DNA of 32,802 bases from an uncultured Clostridia bacterium (GTDB taxonomy: Bacteria > Bacillota > Clostridia > Acetivibrionales > CALMWN01): contig CALMWN010000564.1 of the NCBI GenBank assembly GCA_937873555.1, positions 1 to 32,802 on the forward strand, given 5' to 3'. Numbering within the stretch: position 1 is the first letter of the stretch; the number at the start of each line of letters is the position of its first letter. A model generated the notes under the pieces. The model saw only the letters and a program-made list of their open reading frames with translations. It ran no database searches and had not been told where the DNA came from. Positions 16,194 through 24,272 of the stretch are shown here, in pieces. The position numbers were made by a program, and so were the translations under genes.

Positions 16194-17975
16194 ATGAGTG
16201 AATCTATTTATGGCTTGAAAAGGACACACAGATGTGCAGAGCTTGGAGATGCCAACATCGGCGAAAAGGTCACCGTAATGGGCTGGACTCATAAGAGGAG
16301 AGACCTTGGCGGGGTAATATTCATAGACTTGAGGGATAGGAGCGGCTTGCTTCAGGTGGTATTTAACAGTGCTCTCAACCAGGAGCTCTTTGAAAAGGCT
16401 GAAAGCATCAGGAGCGAGTATGTACTTGCAATAACCGGAGAGGTAGTGAAAAGGGCACCTGAGACGGTAAATCCGAAAATTGCCACCGGTGAGATTGAGA
16501 TCACCGCACAGGAGTTAAGAATCCTGAGCAGGGCCGAGACTCCTCCCGTGTATATTGAGGAAGATTCCGACGTAAATGAGTCTGTAAGACTGAAATACAG
16601 ATATGTTGATTTGAGAAGGCCGGATATGCAGAAAAACCTGATGCTCCGGCACAGGGTGGCAAAAATAGCAAGGGATTATTACGATGCAAACGGGTTTTTG
16701 GAAATCGAGACACCCATGCTTACAAAAAGTACACCTGAAGGCGCAAGGGACTATCTGGTTCCAAGCAGGGTGCATCCGGGCAAGTTTTTTGCATTGCCCC
16801 AGTCACCACAGATTTTCAAGCAGCTGCTTATGGTTTCAGGTTTCGACCGCTATATGCAGATAGTGAAATGCTTCAGGGATGAAGACCTTAGGGCAGACAG
16901 ACAGCCTGAATTCACACAGATCGACCTTGAAATGTCTTTTGTAAATGTGGATGATGTTCTGGCAGTAAATGAAGGTTTTGTCAAAAAGGCATTCAAGGAA
17001 GCACTTGATATTGATATCCCTACTCCTTTCACAAGGCTTACTTATAAGGAAGCAATGGACAGATTCGGTTCAGACAAGCCGGATACAAGATTCGGACTTG
17101 AGCTTGTCAATATTTCTGATCTGGTAAAAGACAGCGGCTTCAAGGTATTTGCAGATGCAGTGAAGAACGGAGGCAGTGTAAGGGCCGTAAATGCCAAAGG
17201 CTGTGGTGCTAAATTCAGCAGAAGGGAAATCGACAGTCTTGTTGAGTTTGTAAAAATATACAAGGCAAAAGGAATGGCGTGGATTGTGGTTGAAGAAAAT
17301 GAACTTAAGTCTGCTATCACAAAATTTTTCAACGAGGATGAAATCAAATCCGTCCTGGAAAGGGTGAAGGCGGAACCTGGCGACCTCATATGCTTCATAG
17401 CGGATAAAAACGAAGTGGTATTTGATTCACTCGGACAGCTGAGGCTGGAACTGGCAAGAAGGCTTGATATAATCGACAACAGCCGTTTTAACTTCCTGTG
17501 GGTTACAGAATTCCCGCTCTTTGAATATGACGAGGAGGAAAAACGCTGGGTCGCAAAGCACCACCCTTTCACATCCCCAATGGACGAGGATATCGCACTG
17601 CTGGATAGTGATCCAGGGCAGGTCCGTGCAAAGGCCTATGATATGGTGCTAAACGGTGTGGAGATAGGCGGCGGGAGCATAAGGATACACAGCCAGGAAC
17701 TGCAGTCCAAGATGTTCGAACTGCTTGGCTTTACGCAGGAACAGGCATGGGAAAGGTTCGGCTTCCTACTTGAAGCCTTCAAGTACGGAACTCCACCCCA
17801 CGGTGGAATGGCATACGGCCTTGACAGGCTCATAATGCTGATGGCAGGCAAGAGCAGTATCAGGGATGTAATCGCCTTCCCAAAGGTGCAGAATGCATCC
17901 TGCCTTATGACAAACGCTCCGGATGTGGTAGAACAAAAGCAGCTTAAGGAACTTCACATAAAGCTTGATTTGTAG
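16194..17975 (+). CDS. aspS: Aspartyl-tRNA synthetase (bacterial type with GAD domain)
   Basis: The 593-residue class II synthetase charges tRNA-Asp. The N-terminal OB fold includes VTVMGWTHKRRDLGGVIFID. Motif 2 includes CFRDEDLRADRQPEFTQID, and motif 3 is GGMAYGLDRLIMLMAG followed by SIRDVIAFPK. The roughly 120 residues from about 285 form the GAD insertion of bacterial-type AspRS. Length is normal for the family. The ATG lies 2 bases after the hisS stop, with GGAGG (16182-16186) inside the end of hisS, so the genes are translationally close and probably share the histidine T-box control. Whether it also charges tRNA-Asn cannot be told from this window. Confidence 0.97.
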   Translation: MSESIYGLKRTHRCAELGDANIGEKVTVMGWTHKRRDLGGVIFIDLRDRSGLLQVVFNSALNQELFEKAESIRSEYVLAITGEVVKRAPETVNPKIATGEIEITAQELRILSRAETPPVYIEEDSDVNESVRLKYRYVDLRRPDMQKNLMLRHRVAKIARDYYDANGFLEIETPMLTKSTPEGARDYLVPSRVHPGKFFALPQSPQIFKQLLMVSGFDRYMQIVKCFRDEDLRADRQPEFTQIDLEMSFVNVDDVLAVNEGFVKKAFKEALDIDIPTPFTRLTYKEAMDRFGSDKPDTRFGLELVNISDLVKDSGFKVFADAVKNGGSVRAVNAKGCGAKFSRREIDSLVEFVKIYKAKGMAWIVVEENELKSAITKFFNEDEIKSVLERVKAEPGDLICFIADKNEVVFDSLGQLRLELARRLDIIDNSRFNFLWVTEFPLFEYDEEEKRWVAKHHPFTSPMDEDIALLDSDPGQVRAKAYDMVLNGVEIGGGSIRIHSQELQSKMFELLGFTQEQAWERFGFLLEAFKYGTPPHGGMAYGLDRLIMLMAGKSSIRDVIAFPKVQNASCLMTNAPDVVEQKQLKELHIKLDL

Positions 17976-18012
17976 GATTTGTTTCAACATAATAAATCAG
18001 CTGTTATATTTT

Positions 18013-18043
18013 TTGATTTAAATATAATGTATTTTGATATAAT
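18013..18043 (+). promoter_or_regulatory. Possible extended -10 promoter for the signal peptidase gene
   Basis: TTGATT (18013-18018), a 19-base spacer and TATAAT (18038-18043) preceded by TGA (an extended -10 TGnTATAAT). If used, transcription would start near 18050, which rules out the upstream start codons of the next gene. Confidence 0.5.
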
Positions 18044-18050
18044 AATCCTA

Positions 18051-18680
18051 ATGTTTGCTTTAGGAAGGCTGGTCCGGTTTCCCTGTAGCACCAGGATCCG
18101 AACTGGCCTTTCATGGAAGGGATTGATTATTACGTTTGCTAACCCTGTTATTAAGGAAATTGTGGATTGGATTGTACATATTGCAATTGCGATAGCCATT
18201 GGCCTGTTTATTGTGATTTTTATAGCTCAAAGAACGGTAGTGGAGGGGAATTCCATGCTGCCAACATTACAGAACGGCAATAACCTCATAGTTGAAAAAA
18301 TCAGTCCAAAACTGGGCAGGCTTTATAAAAATGACATCATCACCATAAACGACCCTGAACACATAAGCAAGGAGAGAAACCCCATTATCAAAAGAGTTGT
18401 TGCTGTAGAGGGGGATGTAGTGGAAATAAAAGATGGAAAGGTATATGTCAACAATACGCCTCTTAATGAAAGCTACATAAACGGAAACACTACTTTGCCG
18501 GGTAATACGGAATATAGCAGGGCGACAATTCAGAAAGACTATGTATATGTGCTGGGAGACAACAGGATGCCGGGACAGAGCATAGACAGCAGGTTCATAG
18601 GCCCTGTAAGCTTAAAAAAAGTTGAAGGCAAGGTGCTTGTGCGTGTTCTTCCACTTAATGAAATGGGGAAGGTCAGGTAA
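18051..18680 (+). CDS. lepB: Signal peptidase I
   Basis: The protein is a membrane-bound type I signal peptidase that removes signal peptides from exported proteins. Its single membrane segment is WIVHIAIAIAIGLFIVIFIA; it is followed by the catalytic serine in VEGNSMLPTL, the catalytic lysine in IIKRVVAVEGD, and the conserved GDNRMPGQSIDSRFIGPV. The Ser-Lys dyad is complete. The start is uncertain. The frame is open from a TTG at 17979, with ATGs at 18027 and 18051 and a TTG at 18123, none with a well-placed ribosome binding site; GGAAGGG (18115-18121) sits too close to the last. Family members begin only about 10-15 residues before the membrane segment, so the true protein may start near 18123 and be about 185 residues. 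I list 18051 as the compromise. Confidence 0.88.
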   Translation: MFALGRLVRFPCSTRIRTGLSWKGLIITFANPVIKEIVDWIVHIAIAIAIGLFIVIFIAQRTVVEGNSMLPTLQNGNNLIVEKISPKLGRLYKNDIITINDPEHISKERNPIIKRVVAVEGDVVEIKDGKVYVNNTPLNESYINGNTTLPGNTEYSRATIQKDYVYVLGDNRMPGQSIDSRFIGPVSLKKVEGKVLVRVLPLNEMGKVR

Positions 18681-18756
18681 GGCCGGCACCGTACATTCTT
18701 GCATTTACAGATTAAATTCCTGGATGACCATAAAGAAATCATATCACCATCTATTG

Positions 18757-18783
18757 CAGGGGTGGGGCAGAACCCCTCCCCTG
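18757..18783. terminator. Strong G+C hairpin after lepB, possible terminator
   Basis: CAGGGG-T-GGGG (18757-18767) pairs with CCCC-T-CCCCTG (18773-18783) through one T-T mismatch, with a five-base loop. No T run follows, so it is a terminator-like or message-stabilising structure rather than a textbook terminator. It separates lepB from the TetR gene. Confidence 0.5.
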
Positions 18784-18858
18784 TAACATGTTTTCACAAA
18801 TGATTAATTCTGTTCTCACAGTGTTCAGAAAATTAATAATTCCCTTTATTGAGAAATG

Positions 18859-18887
18859 TTGACTGTAAAATAAAAAAGATTTATAAT
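18859..18887 (+). promoter_or_regulatory. Sigma-A type promoter for the TetR gene
   Basis: TTGACT (18859-18864), a 17-base spacer and a perfect TATAAT (18882-18887), about 40 bases before the TetR start codon. Confidence 0.8.
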
Positions 18888-18903
18888 TTAAACAAATGTT
18901 TAA
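18888..18903. promoter_or_regulatory. Palindromic operator, probably for the adjacent TetR regulator
   Basis: A perfect inverted repeat, TTAAACA-AA-TGTTTAA, starts directly after the -10 box. Such a site overlapping the transcription start fits autorepression by a TetR-family dimer. The link to the adjacent gene is inference from position. Confidence 0.65.
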
Positions 18904-18927
18904 TTATATGTAAGAAGAGGATTACAA

Positions 18928-19518
18928 ATGGAGCAAACCATATTGAATGCCAGAATACGCATATTGTTTGCTGCAAGAAAACTGTTTGCGCAGCATGGGT
19001 TTGAAGCAACTACCGTAAGGCAGATATGCAAGGAAGCGCAGCTGAATCTTGCACTTGTATCCTATCATTTCGGGGGTAAGGAGAGCGTATTTTTTGCGTT
19101 GTTCGACGAATTCTTTCCAAAAGACCTCTTCAGCTTGGGAAATACCCCTTTGGGCCCTGTTGAAGGTATAAATGCCGTAATAGAAAAAGTGGTCCGTTTC
19201 AAAATAGAACAACCGGAAATGGTCACTATAATTCAGCAGGAAATCCTCATGAAGAGTCCAAGGCTAAAGGGTATGAGCAAATACATGTACCCTGTATTAA
19301 CAAAGCTTAAGGAATTTCTTGAAGAGGGCAAAAAACAACACCTTTTCAATTTTGAATCAATAGACAATGCTTTGATATTCATTATGTCTATAACGACTTT
19401 TCCGCTTAGCAATGCCTTTATAAATCCGCTGCTAAGCGACAAAAACAGAGATATCACTACTGTTGTCACCGATATTTGTCTTCAATGGCTTGAGAAACTT
19501 GAAGTAAAACTCCATTAA
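18928..19518 (+). CDS. TetR/AcrR-family transcriptional regulator
   Basis: The 196-residue protein has the TetR N-terminal helix-turn-helix: ILFAARKLFAQHGFEATTVR then QICKEAQLNLALVSYHFGGK, with the recognition helix at about residues 38-45. The C-terminal two thirds would bind an unknown ligand and form the dimer interface; it resembles the group with PEMVTIIQQEILMKSPRLKG. GAAGAGGA (18914-18921) precedes the ATG by 6 bases. Its promoter and a 7+2+7 palindrome lie directly upstream, suggesting autoregulation. The giant activase gene starts 63 bases downstream on the same strand with no terminator or clear promoter in between, so the two may be co-transcribed and the regulator may control it. 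The ligand cannot be predicted. Confidence 0.9.
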   Translation: MEQTILNARIRILFAARKLFAQHGFEATTVRQICKEAQLNLALVSYHFGGKESVFFALFDEFFPKDLFSLGNTPLGPVEGINAVIEKVVRFKIEQPEMVTIIQQEILMKSPRLKGMSKYMYPVLTKLKEFLEEGKKQHLFNFESIDNALIFIMSITTFPLSNAFINPLLSDKNRDITTVVTDICLQWLEKLEVKLH

Positions 19519-19555
19519 TTTTTATGGTACGTATTTTTCAAAAGGGGGGAAATAT

Positions 19556-19572
19556 AGCTTCTATCCGAAGCT
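19556..19572 (+). promoter_or_regulatory. Hairpin between the Shine-Dalgarno sequence and the activase start codon
   Basis: AGCTTC (19556-19561) pairs with GAAGCT (19567-19572) around a 5-base loop. The only strong ribosome binding site, GGGGGGA (19544-19550), is 31 bases from the ATG at 19582. The frame is closed by a TAG at 19555, so no upstream start exists. Folding the 17-base hairpin would bring the two to about 14 bases. Confidence 0.5.
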
Positions 19573-19581
19573 GTATTCTGT

Positions 19582-22500
19582 ATGAAAAGATTTCTGCATT
19601 TAGGATTGGATGTGGGTTCGACAACTGTAAAGCTTGTAATATTGGATAAGAACTGTAATTTGCTGTACAGCAATTATCAGAGGCATTTTTCCGATATCAA
19701 GAAGACGATTTTTCAGATTGTCAATGAAGCCTATTGCAGTTTTCAAGATGATGATGTGACAGTTACCGTGACAGGGTCGGGTGGAATATCCGTTTCAAAA
19801 TGGCTGGGCCTGAATTTCATACAGGAGGTTATCGCTGGCACAAAAGCGATAGAAAAATTCATACCTCAGACAAATGTTGCGATTGAACTTGGCGGGGAAG
19901 ATGCGAAAATCACCTACTTTGACAATGGCGTGGATCAGAGGATGAATGGAACCTGTGCGGGAGGTACAGGCGCATTTATCGACCAGATGGCATCACTGCT
20001 GCAGACGGATGCGGAGGGCCTTAATGAGCTTGCCAAGGGCCACAGCGTGATTTATCCCATTGCTGCACGTTGCGGAGTATTTGCAAAGACCGATATCCAG
20101 CCGCTTCTCAATGAGGGGGCTGCGAGGGAGGATATTTCGGCATCAGTTTTCCAGTCTGTTGTGAACCAGACAATAAGCGGTCTCGCCTGCGGCAGGCCTA
20201 TCAAAGGAAATGTCGCATTCCTTGGGGGACCATTGAATTATTTGTCTGAATTACGGAAAAGATTCATTGAAACTTTAAAGCTCAAGGTTGAACAGGTCAT
20301 ATTTCCCGAAAACTCACAGCTGTTTATTGCCATTGGCGCCGCCCTGGCTTCCAGGATAACCAAATTCATTCCTTTTGAAGCATTAAAGCGTAGATTGCCG
20401 CTGCTGGACGACGTATCAATCCAGGAGGTAGAGAGGTTAAGGCCGCTTTTTAAAAGCGCCGGGGAATTGGATGAGTTCATTAAGAGACATGAAGGCAGCA
20501 GAGTTGGAAGGAGAGAACTGAAAGACTTTACAGGTGACTGCTTCCTTGGAATAGATGCAGGCTCAACCACTACAAAGCTGGCACTTGTTGATGAGGCCGG
20601 AGCATTGCTGTACTCGTACTATGGGAGTAACAAGGGCAGTCCGCTCAAGTCGGTACTCAAATGTTTGAAGGAACTTTATACGACCCTGCCGGAAGGTGCC
20701 AGAATAGTCAACTCCACTGTTACAGGCTATGGGGAGGCACTTGTTAAAGCGGCATTGAAGGTTGATATAGGCGAAATAGAAACGATTGCCCATTATAAGG
20801 CTGCGGAAAAATTTCTGCCGGGCGTCGACTTCATACTTGATATAGGAGGACAGGACATGAAGTGCCTCCAGATAAAAAACGGTGTCATTGACAGCATAAT
20901 GCTCAATGAAGCGTGTTCTTCAGGGTGCGGTTCATTTATTGAAACCTTTGCGCACTCCCTTAATATGGCTGTGGAGCAGTTTTCAAAGGAGGCCCTGCTT
21001 GCCGGGAATCCTGTCGACCTTGGCTCAAGGTGCACCGTATTTATGAACTCAAGGGTCAAACAGGCACAAAAAGAGGGAGCTACGGTCGGAGATATTTCTG
21101 CCGGTCTCTCATATTCAGTAATCAAGAATGCATTGTTCAAGGTCATAAAGATCAGGGACCCCAAAGCGCTTGGAGAGAAAATGGTTGTACAGGGAGGCAC
21201 CTTCTACAACGATGCAATACTCAGAAGCTTTGAAATGATATCCGGCAGGGAAGCTGTAAGGCCGGATATAGCAGGTATTATGGGAGCTTATGGCGCTGCA
21301 TTGATTGCATCCGAAAGATATGTTGATGGGTATGAAACTACCATTTTAAATATAAACCAGCTGGACAGTTTTGACTTTGAGCTTTCTACAGGCAGATGCA
21401 AACTCTGCAGCAACAACTGCATGCTTACCATAAACAGTTTTTCGGGAGGGAGTAAATTCATTTCCGGGAACAGATGTGAAAGAGGCAGCGGTGTGGTGAA
21501 AAAGAAGGAAGACATACCCAACCTCTATGAATACAAATATGACAGGATATTCGGCTATGAGCCTTTAAAGGAAGAAAACGCAGAACGTGGTGTCATTGGT
21601 ATACCGAGGGTTTTAAATATATACGAAAACTACCCGTTCTGGTTCACGTTGTTTACTGAACTCAAATTCCGCATAGAGCTGTCTCCAAGGTCATCAAAGA
21701 GGTTATATGAACTTGGGATAGAGACCATGCCTTCAGAGTCGGTTTGCTATCCTGCCAAACTGGTTCATGGGCATATCATGAGCCTGGTGAACAAAGGTAT
21801 AAAGCTTATATTTTATCCATGCCTGCCTTATGAGAGAAAGGAACTGCAGGATGCAGACAATCACTACAACTGCCCTATCGTCACTTCATATTCGGAAGTA
21901 ATCAAAAACAACATGGATGTATTGAGAGAAAAAGGAATCAGGTTTATGAACCCATTCCTTCCATACAACGATATTAACAGGTTAAGGGAAAGATTGTACG
22001 AGGAGTTCAGGGAATTCGGAATTTCAAACAAGGAAATGACGGCTGCGGTTAAAAAGGCCTTCCAGGAATCTGAAAAGGTACGTGAGGATATAAGGAATAA
22101 AGGGGAAGAGGTTTTAAAATATCTCAGGGAAACAGGCAGGAAAGGTGTTGTACTTGCCGGGCGCCCTTATCATATAGATCCCGAAATCAACCATGGAATA
22201 CCGGATATTATAACAGGTTTTGACATGGCAGTACTAACCGAGGATTCGGTTTCGCACCTTGGGACAATTGAGCGGCCGTTGAGGGTTGTTGATCAGTGGA
22301 TGTACCATACCAGGCTGTATGCTGCCGCAAGCTTTGTAAGGGATGTTGAATTTCTTGAACTTGTGCAGCTGAATTCCTTTGGGTGCGGACTTGACGCGGT
22401 AACCACCGATCAGGTGCAGGAGATACTGAACAGAAATGAAAAGATTTATACTGCTTTAAAAATCGATGAGGGAAACAACCTTGGAGCTGCGAGGATACGC

Positions 22501-23853
22501 ATACGCTCTTTAAAGGCAGCTGTGGCGGAAAGGGACAAAAACAGGTTCAAACCACAGCATCAGGAGTCTGCTGGTACAAGGCCCGTTTTTACTAAAGAAA
22601 TGAAATACAGGCATACCATACTTGCGCCTCAAATGTCGCCGATCCATTTTCAGTTTTTGCAGGAGGCCTTCAGGGCATCCGGATATAGCCTTGTTATTTT
22701 GCCTTCGGTTGGTAAGAATGCCGTTGACGAGGGCTTGAAACACGTAAATAATGATGCCTGCTATCCGTCCATTATAGTCATCGGGCAGGTGATAGAGGCT
22801 TTGAAGTCAGGCAGGTACGACCTTGACAATACATCTGTAATGATTTCCCAGACCGGGGGAGGCTGTAGAGCTACAAACTACATAGGCTTTCTGAAAAAAG
22901 CATTGAAAGATTCCGGATTTTCAGGCATTCCTGTAATATCGCTAAATGCAGTCGGTCTTGAAAAGCACCCGGGCTTCAGGATAACTGCCGGATTTCTGAA
23001 CAAGGCCGTAATGGCTCTCATTTACGGAGATCTCCTGATGAGGGTATTGTACAGGGTCAGGCCGTATGAGAAAATCGCAGGCTCAGCCAATCTCCTTTAC
23101 GAGTCCTGGGTAGAAAGGTGCAAGGAGTCGGTAAGGAGTGGGAAACACAAGATATTCAAGAAGAATGTTTACAGGATTGTTGAAGACTTTGACAATATTG
23201 AAGTGAACAATGTTAAAAAGCCCAGAATAGGCGTTGTGGGAGAAATATTGGTAAAATTCCACCCTACGGCAAACAACGGGATAGTAAACATCCTTGAAAA
23301 TGAAGGTGCAGAGGCGGTTGTGCCGGACCTGATGGATTTCCTGCTTTATTGTGCCTATGATGCCAATTTTAAATATAAATACCTTGCAGGAAGCCAGAAG
23401 AAGGTAATTGTCAATAATACAATAATAGCTGCTATTGAGTATTACAGGAAGGAAATGAAACGTGCACTTAACAGAAGCCGCCGTTTTCATGCTCCCGGCA
23501 ATATATATGAAATGGCTGAAAGTGTCTCGGAGATACTATCTTTGGGAAATCAGACAGGTGAGGGCTGGTTCCTTACGGCAGAAATGATTGAACTCATTAA
23601 TAGCGGTACAAGGAATATCGCATGTATACAACCTTTTGCATGTCTTCCCAACCATGTGACCGGAAAGGGAATGATAAAGGAGTTAAAACGCAGGTATCCG
23701 GATGCCAACATCATTGCGGTGGATTACGATCCCGGAGCAAGTGAAGTGAATCAACTCAATAGAATAAAACTGATGCTTTCTGCAGCGTTTAAAAATATAT
23801 CCGAGGAAATGGAGCTGCATATAGAACAGAATGAATTTATCCAGGAGGGTTGA
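19582..23853 (+). CDS. Giant acyl-CoA dehydratase activase-related protein (two activase modules plus dehydratase-like regions)
   Basis: The 1423-residue protein contains two ASKHA-fold activase modules of the BadF/BcrA/HgdC type. Module 1 has LGLDVGSTTVKL at about 7-18, C125 in GTCAGGTGAF and C164 in AARCGVF. Module 2 has FLGIDAGSTTTKL from 321, C445 in EACSSGCGSF and C484 in GSRCTVF. Both pairs are 39 residues apart, as in HgdC, where the cysteines hold a [4Fe-4S] cluster between two subunits. From about 670 comes a DUF2229-type region (GIPRVLNIYENYPFWFTLF), and from about 1005 a region resembling 2-hydroxyacyl-CoA dehydratase subunits (MISQTGGGCRATNYIGFL, CIQPFACLPNHVTGKG). Activases use ATP to push one electron into the dehydratase. 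Here both partners seem fused. Such proteins are widespread in clostridia, but their reaction is not known to me. It follows a TetR gene. Confidence 0.88.
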   Translation: MKRFLHLGLDVGSTTVKLVILDKNCNLLYSNYQRHFSDIKKTIFQIVNEAYCSFQDDDVTVTVTGSGGISVSKWLGLNFIQEVIAGTKAIEKFIPQTNVAIELGGEDAKITYFDNGVDQRMNGTCAGGTGAFIDQMASLLQTDAEGLNELAKGHSVIYPIAARCGVFAKTDIQPLLNEGAAREDISASVFQSVVNQTISGLACGRPIKGNVAFLGGPLNYLSELRKRFIETLKLKVEQVIFPENSQLFIAIGAALASRITKFIPFEALKRRLPLLDDVSIQEVERLRPLFKSAGELDEFIKRHEGSRVGRRELKDFTGDCFLGIDAGSTTTKLALVDEAGALLYSYYGSNKGSPLKSVLKCLKELYTTLPEGARIVNSTVTGYGEALVKAALKVDIGEIETIAHYKAAEKFLPGVDFILDIGGQDMKCLQIKNGVIDSIMLNEACSSGCGSFIETFAHSLNMAVEQFSKEALLAGNPVDLGSRCTVFMNSRVKQAQKEGATVGDISAGLSYSVIKNALFKVIKIRDPKALGEKMVVQGGTFYNDAILRSFEMISGREAVRPDIAGIMGAYGAALIASERYVDGYETTILNINQLDSFDFELSTGRCKLCSNNCMLTINSFSGGSKFISGNRCERGSGVVKKKEDIPNLYEYKYDRIFGYEPLKEENAERGVIGIPRVLNIYENYPFWFTLFTELKFRIELSPRSSKRLYELGIETMPSESVCYPAKLVHGHIMSLVNKGIKLIFYPCLPYERKELQDADNHYNCPIVTSYSEVIKNNMDVLREKGIRFMNPFLPYNDINRLRERLYEEFREFGISNKEMTAAVKKAFQESEKVREDIRNKGEEVLKYLRETGRKGVVLAGRPYHIDPEINHGIPDIITGFDMAVLTEDSVSHLGTIERPLRVVDQWMYHTRLYAAASFVRDVEFLELVQLNSFGCGLDAVTTDQVQEILNRNEKIYTALKIDEGNNLGAARIRIRSLKAAVAERDKNRFKPQHQESAGTRPVFTKEMKYRHTILAPQMSPIHFQFLQEAFRASGYSLVILPSVGKNAVDEGLKHVNNDACYPSIIVIGQVIEALKSGRYDLDNTSVMISQTGGGCRATNYIGFLKKALKDSGFSGIPVISLNAVGLEKHPGFRITAGFLNKAVMALIYGDLLMRVLYRVRPYEKIAGSANLLYESWVERCKESVRSGKHKIFKKNVYRIVEDFDNIEVNNVKKPRIGVVGEILVKFHPTANNGIVNILENEGAEAVVPDLMDFLLYCAYDANFKYKYLAGSQKKVIVNNTIIAAIEYYRKEMKRALNRSRRFHAPGNIYEMAESVSEILSLGNQTGEGWFLTAEMIELINSGTRNIACIQPFACLPNHVTGKGMIKELKRRYPDANIIAVDYDPGASEVNQLNRIKLMLSAAFKNISEEMELHIEQNEFIQEG

Positions 23854-23887
23854 ACTTAAAGGCCTGACTGCAAAGCCCGCGCTTTAA

Positions 23888-23913
23888 AAAAGGAGTGCTC
23901 CCGCACTCCTTTT
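23888..23913. terminator. Bidirectional intrinsic terminator
   Basis: AGGAGTGC (23891-23898) pairs with GCACTCCT (23903-23910) around TCCC, flanked by an A run on the left and TTTT on the right. It can end transcripts from the activase gene (plus) and from the small minus-strand gene that converges on it. Confidence 0.88.
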
Positions 23914-23933
23914 ATCATCATTTTCTTTAGGAA

Positions 23934-24092
23934 TCATTTTCCAAATTTTTTGACTTCCGGCATGTACTTGCCTTTACCTTTTTTCTTGGAAACTTTCGAA
24001 CGTTCTTCAAATTTTTTTATTGACCTGTTCATCATAAAACCTAAAATGGCAAATACAATCAATGTTGATAATATTATAATAATCTGAGTCAT
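23934..24092 (-). CDS. Small basic single-pass membrane protein, function unknown
   Basis: The minus strand from the ATG at 24092 encodes 52 residues: MTQIIIILSTLIVFAILGFM forms a clear membrane segment, followed by MNRSIKKFEERSKVSKKKGK and GKYMPEVKKFGK, a strongly basic tail that should face the cytoplasm. An in-frame ATG at 24107 would add five residues (MVIWI). The ribosome binding site (AGAAGATGG) is modest. Support for a real gene comes from a good minus-strand promoter (24133-24161), a terminator exactly after the stop, and codon usage that gives a sensible membrane protein. It is convergent with the activase gene and divergent from spoIIP. I do not recognise the family. Confidence 0.75.
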   Translation of the reverse strand: MTQIIIILSTLIVFAILGFMMNRSIKKFEERSKVSKKKGKGKYMPEVKKFGK

Positions 24093-24132
24093 AATCCAAA
24101 TCACCATCTTCTTTTATTTTAGCAACTCTATA

Positions 24133-24161
24133 ATTATAAATATAATCTGATCATAAATCAA
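24133..24161 (-). promoter_or_regulatory. Promoter for the small minus-strand membrane protein gene
   Basis: Read on the minus strand: TTGATT (24161-24156), a 17-base spacer and a perfect TATAAT (24138-24133). Transcription would start near 24126, about 20-35 bases before the start codon. Confidence 0.7.
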
Positions 24162-24272
24162 TAAAAATATTGCAGGTTTAATTTACTTGAAAATGTAATT
24201 GCATTTTTGCATTGTCATAATTTATATCCATAATGAATATTATTCAAAAAGAGTTTTTTTACGGAGGAAAAA

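Noticed and set aside
17042..17572. 176-codon minus-strand frame inside aspS
   Set aside because: A shadow of aspS, which is complete and matches the family throughout.
24234..24246. TGAATA-T-TATTCA palindrome upstream of spoIIP as an operator
   Set aside because: Short, A+T rich and in an A+T-rich spacer, with no regulator to link it to.
24181..24260. Sporulation-sigma (SigE or SigF) promoter for spoIIP
   Set aside because: GTCATAAT and CATAATGA resemble parts of a SigE promoter, but the spacing is wrong for both candidate pairs.
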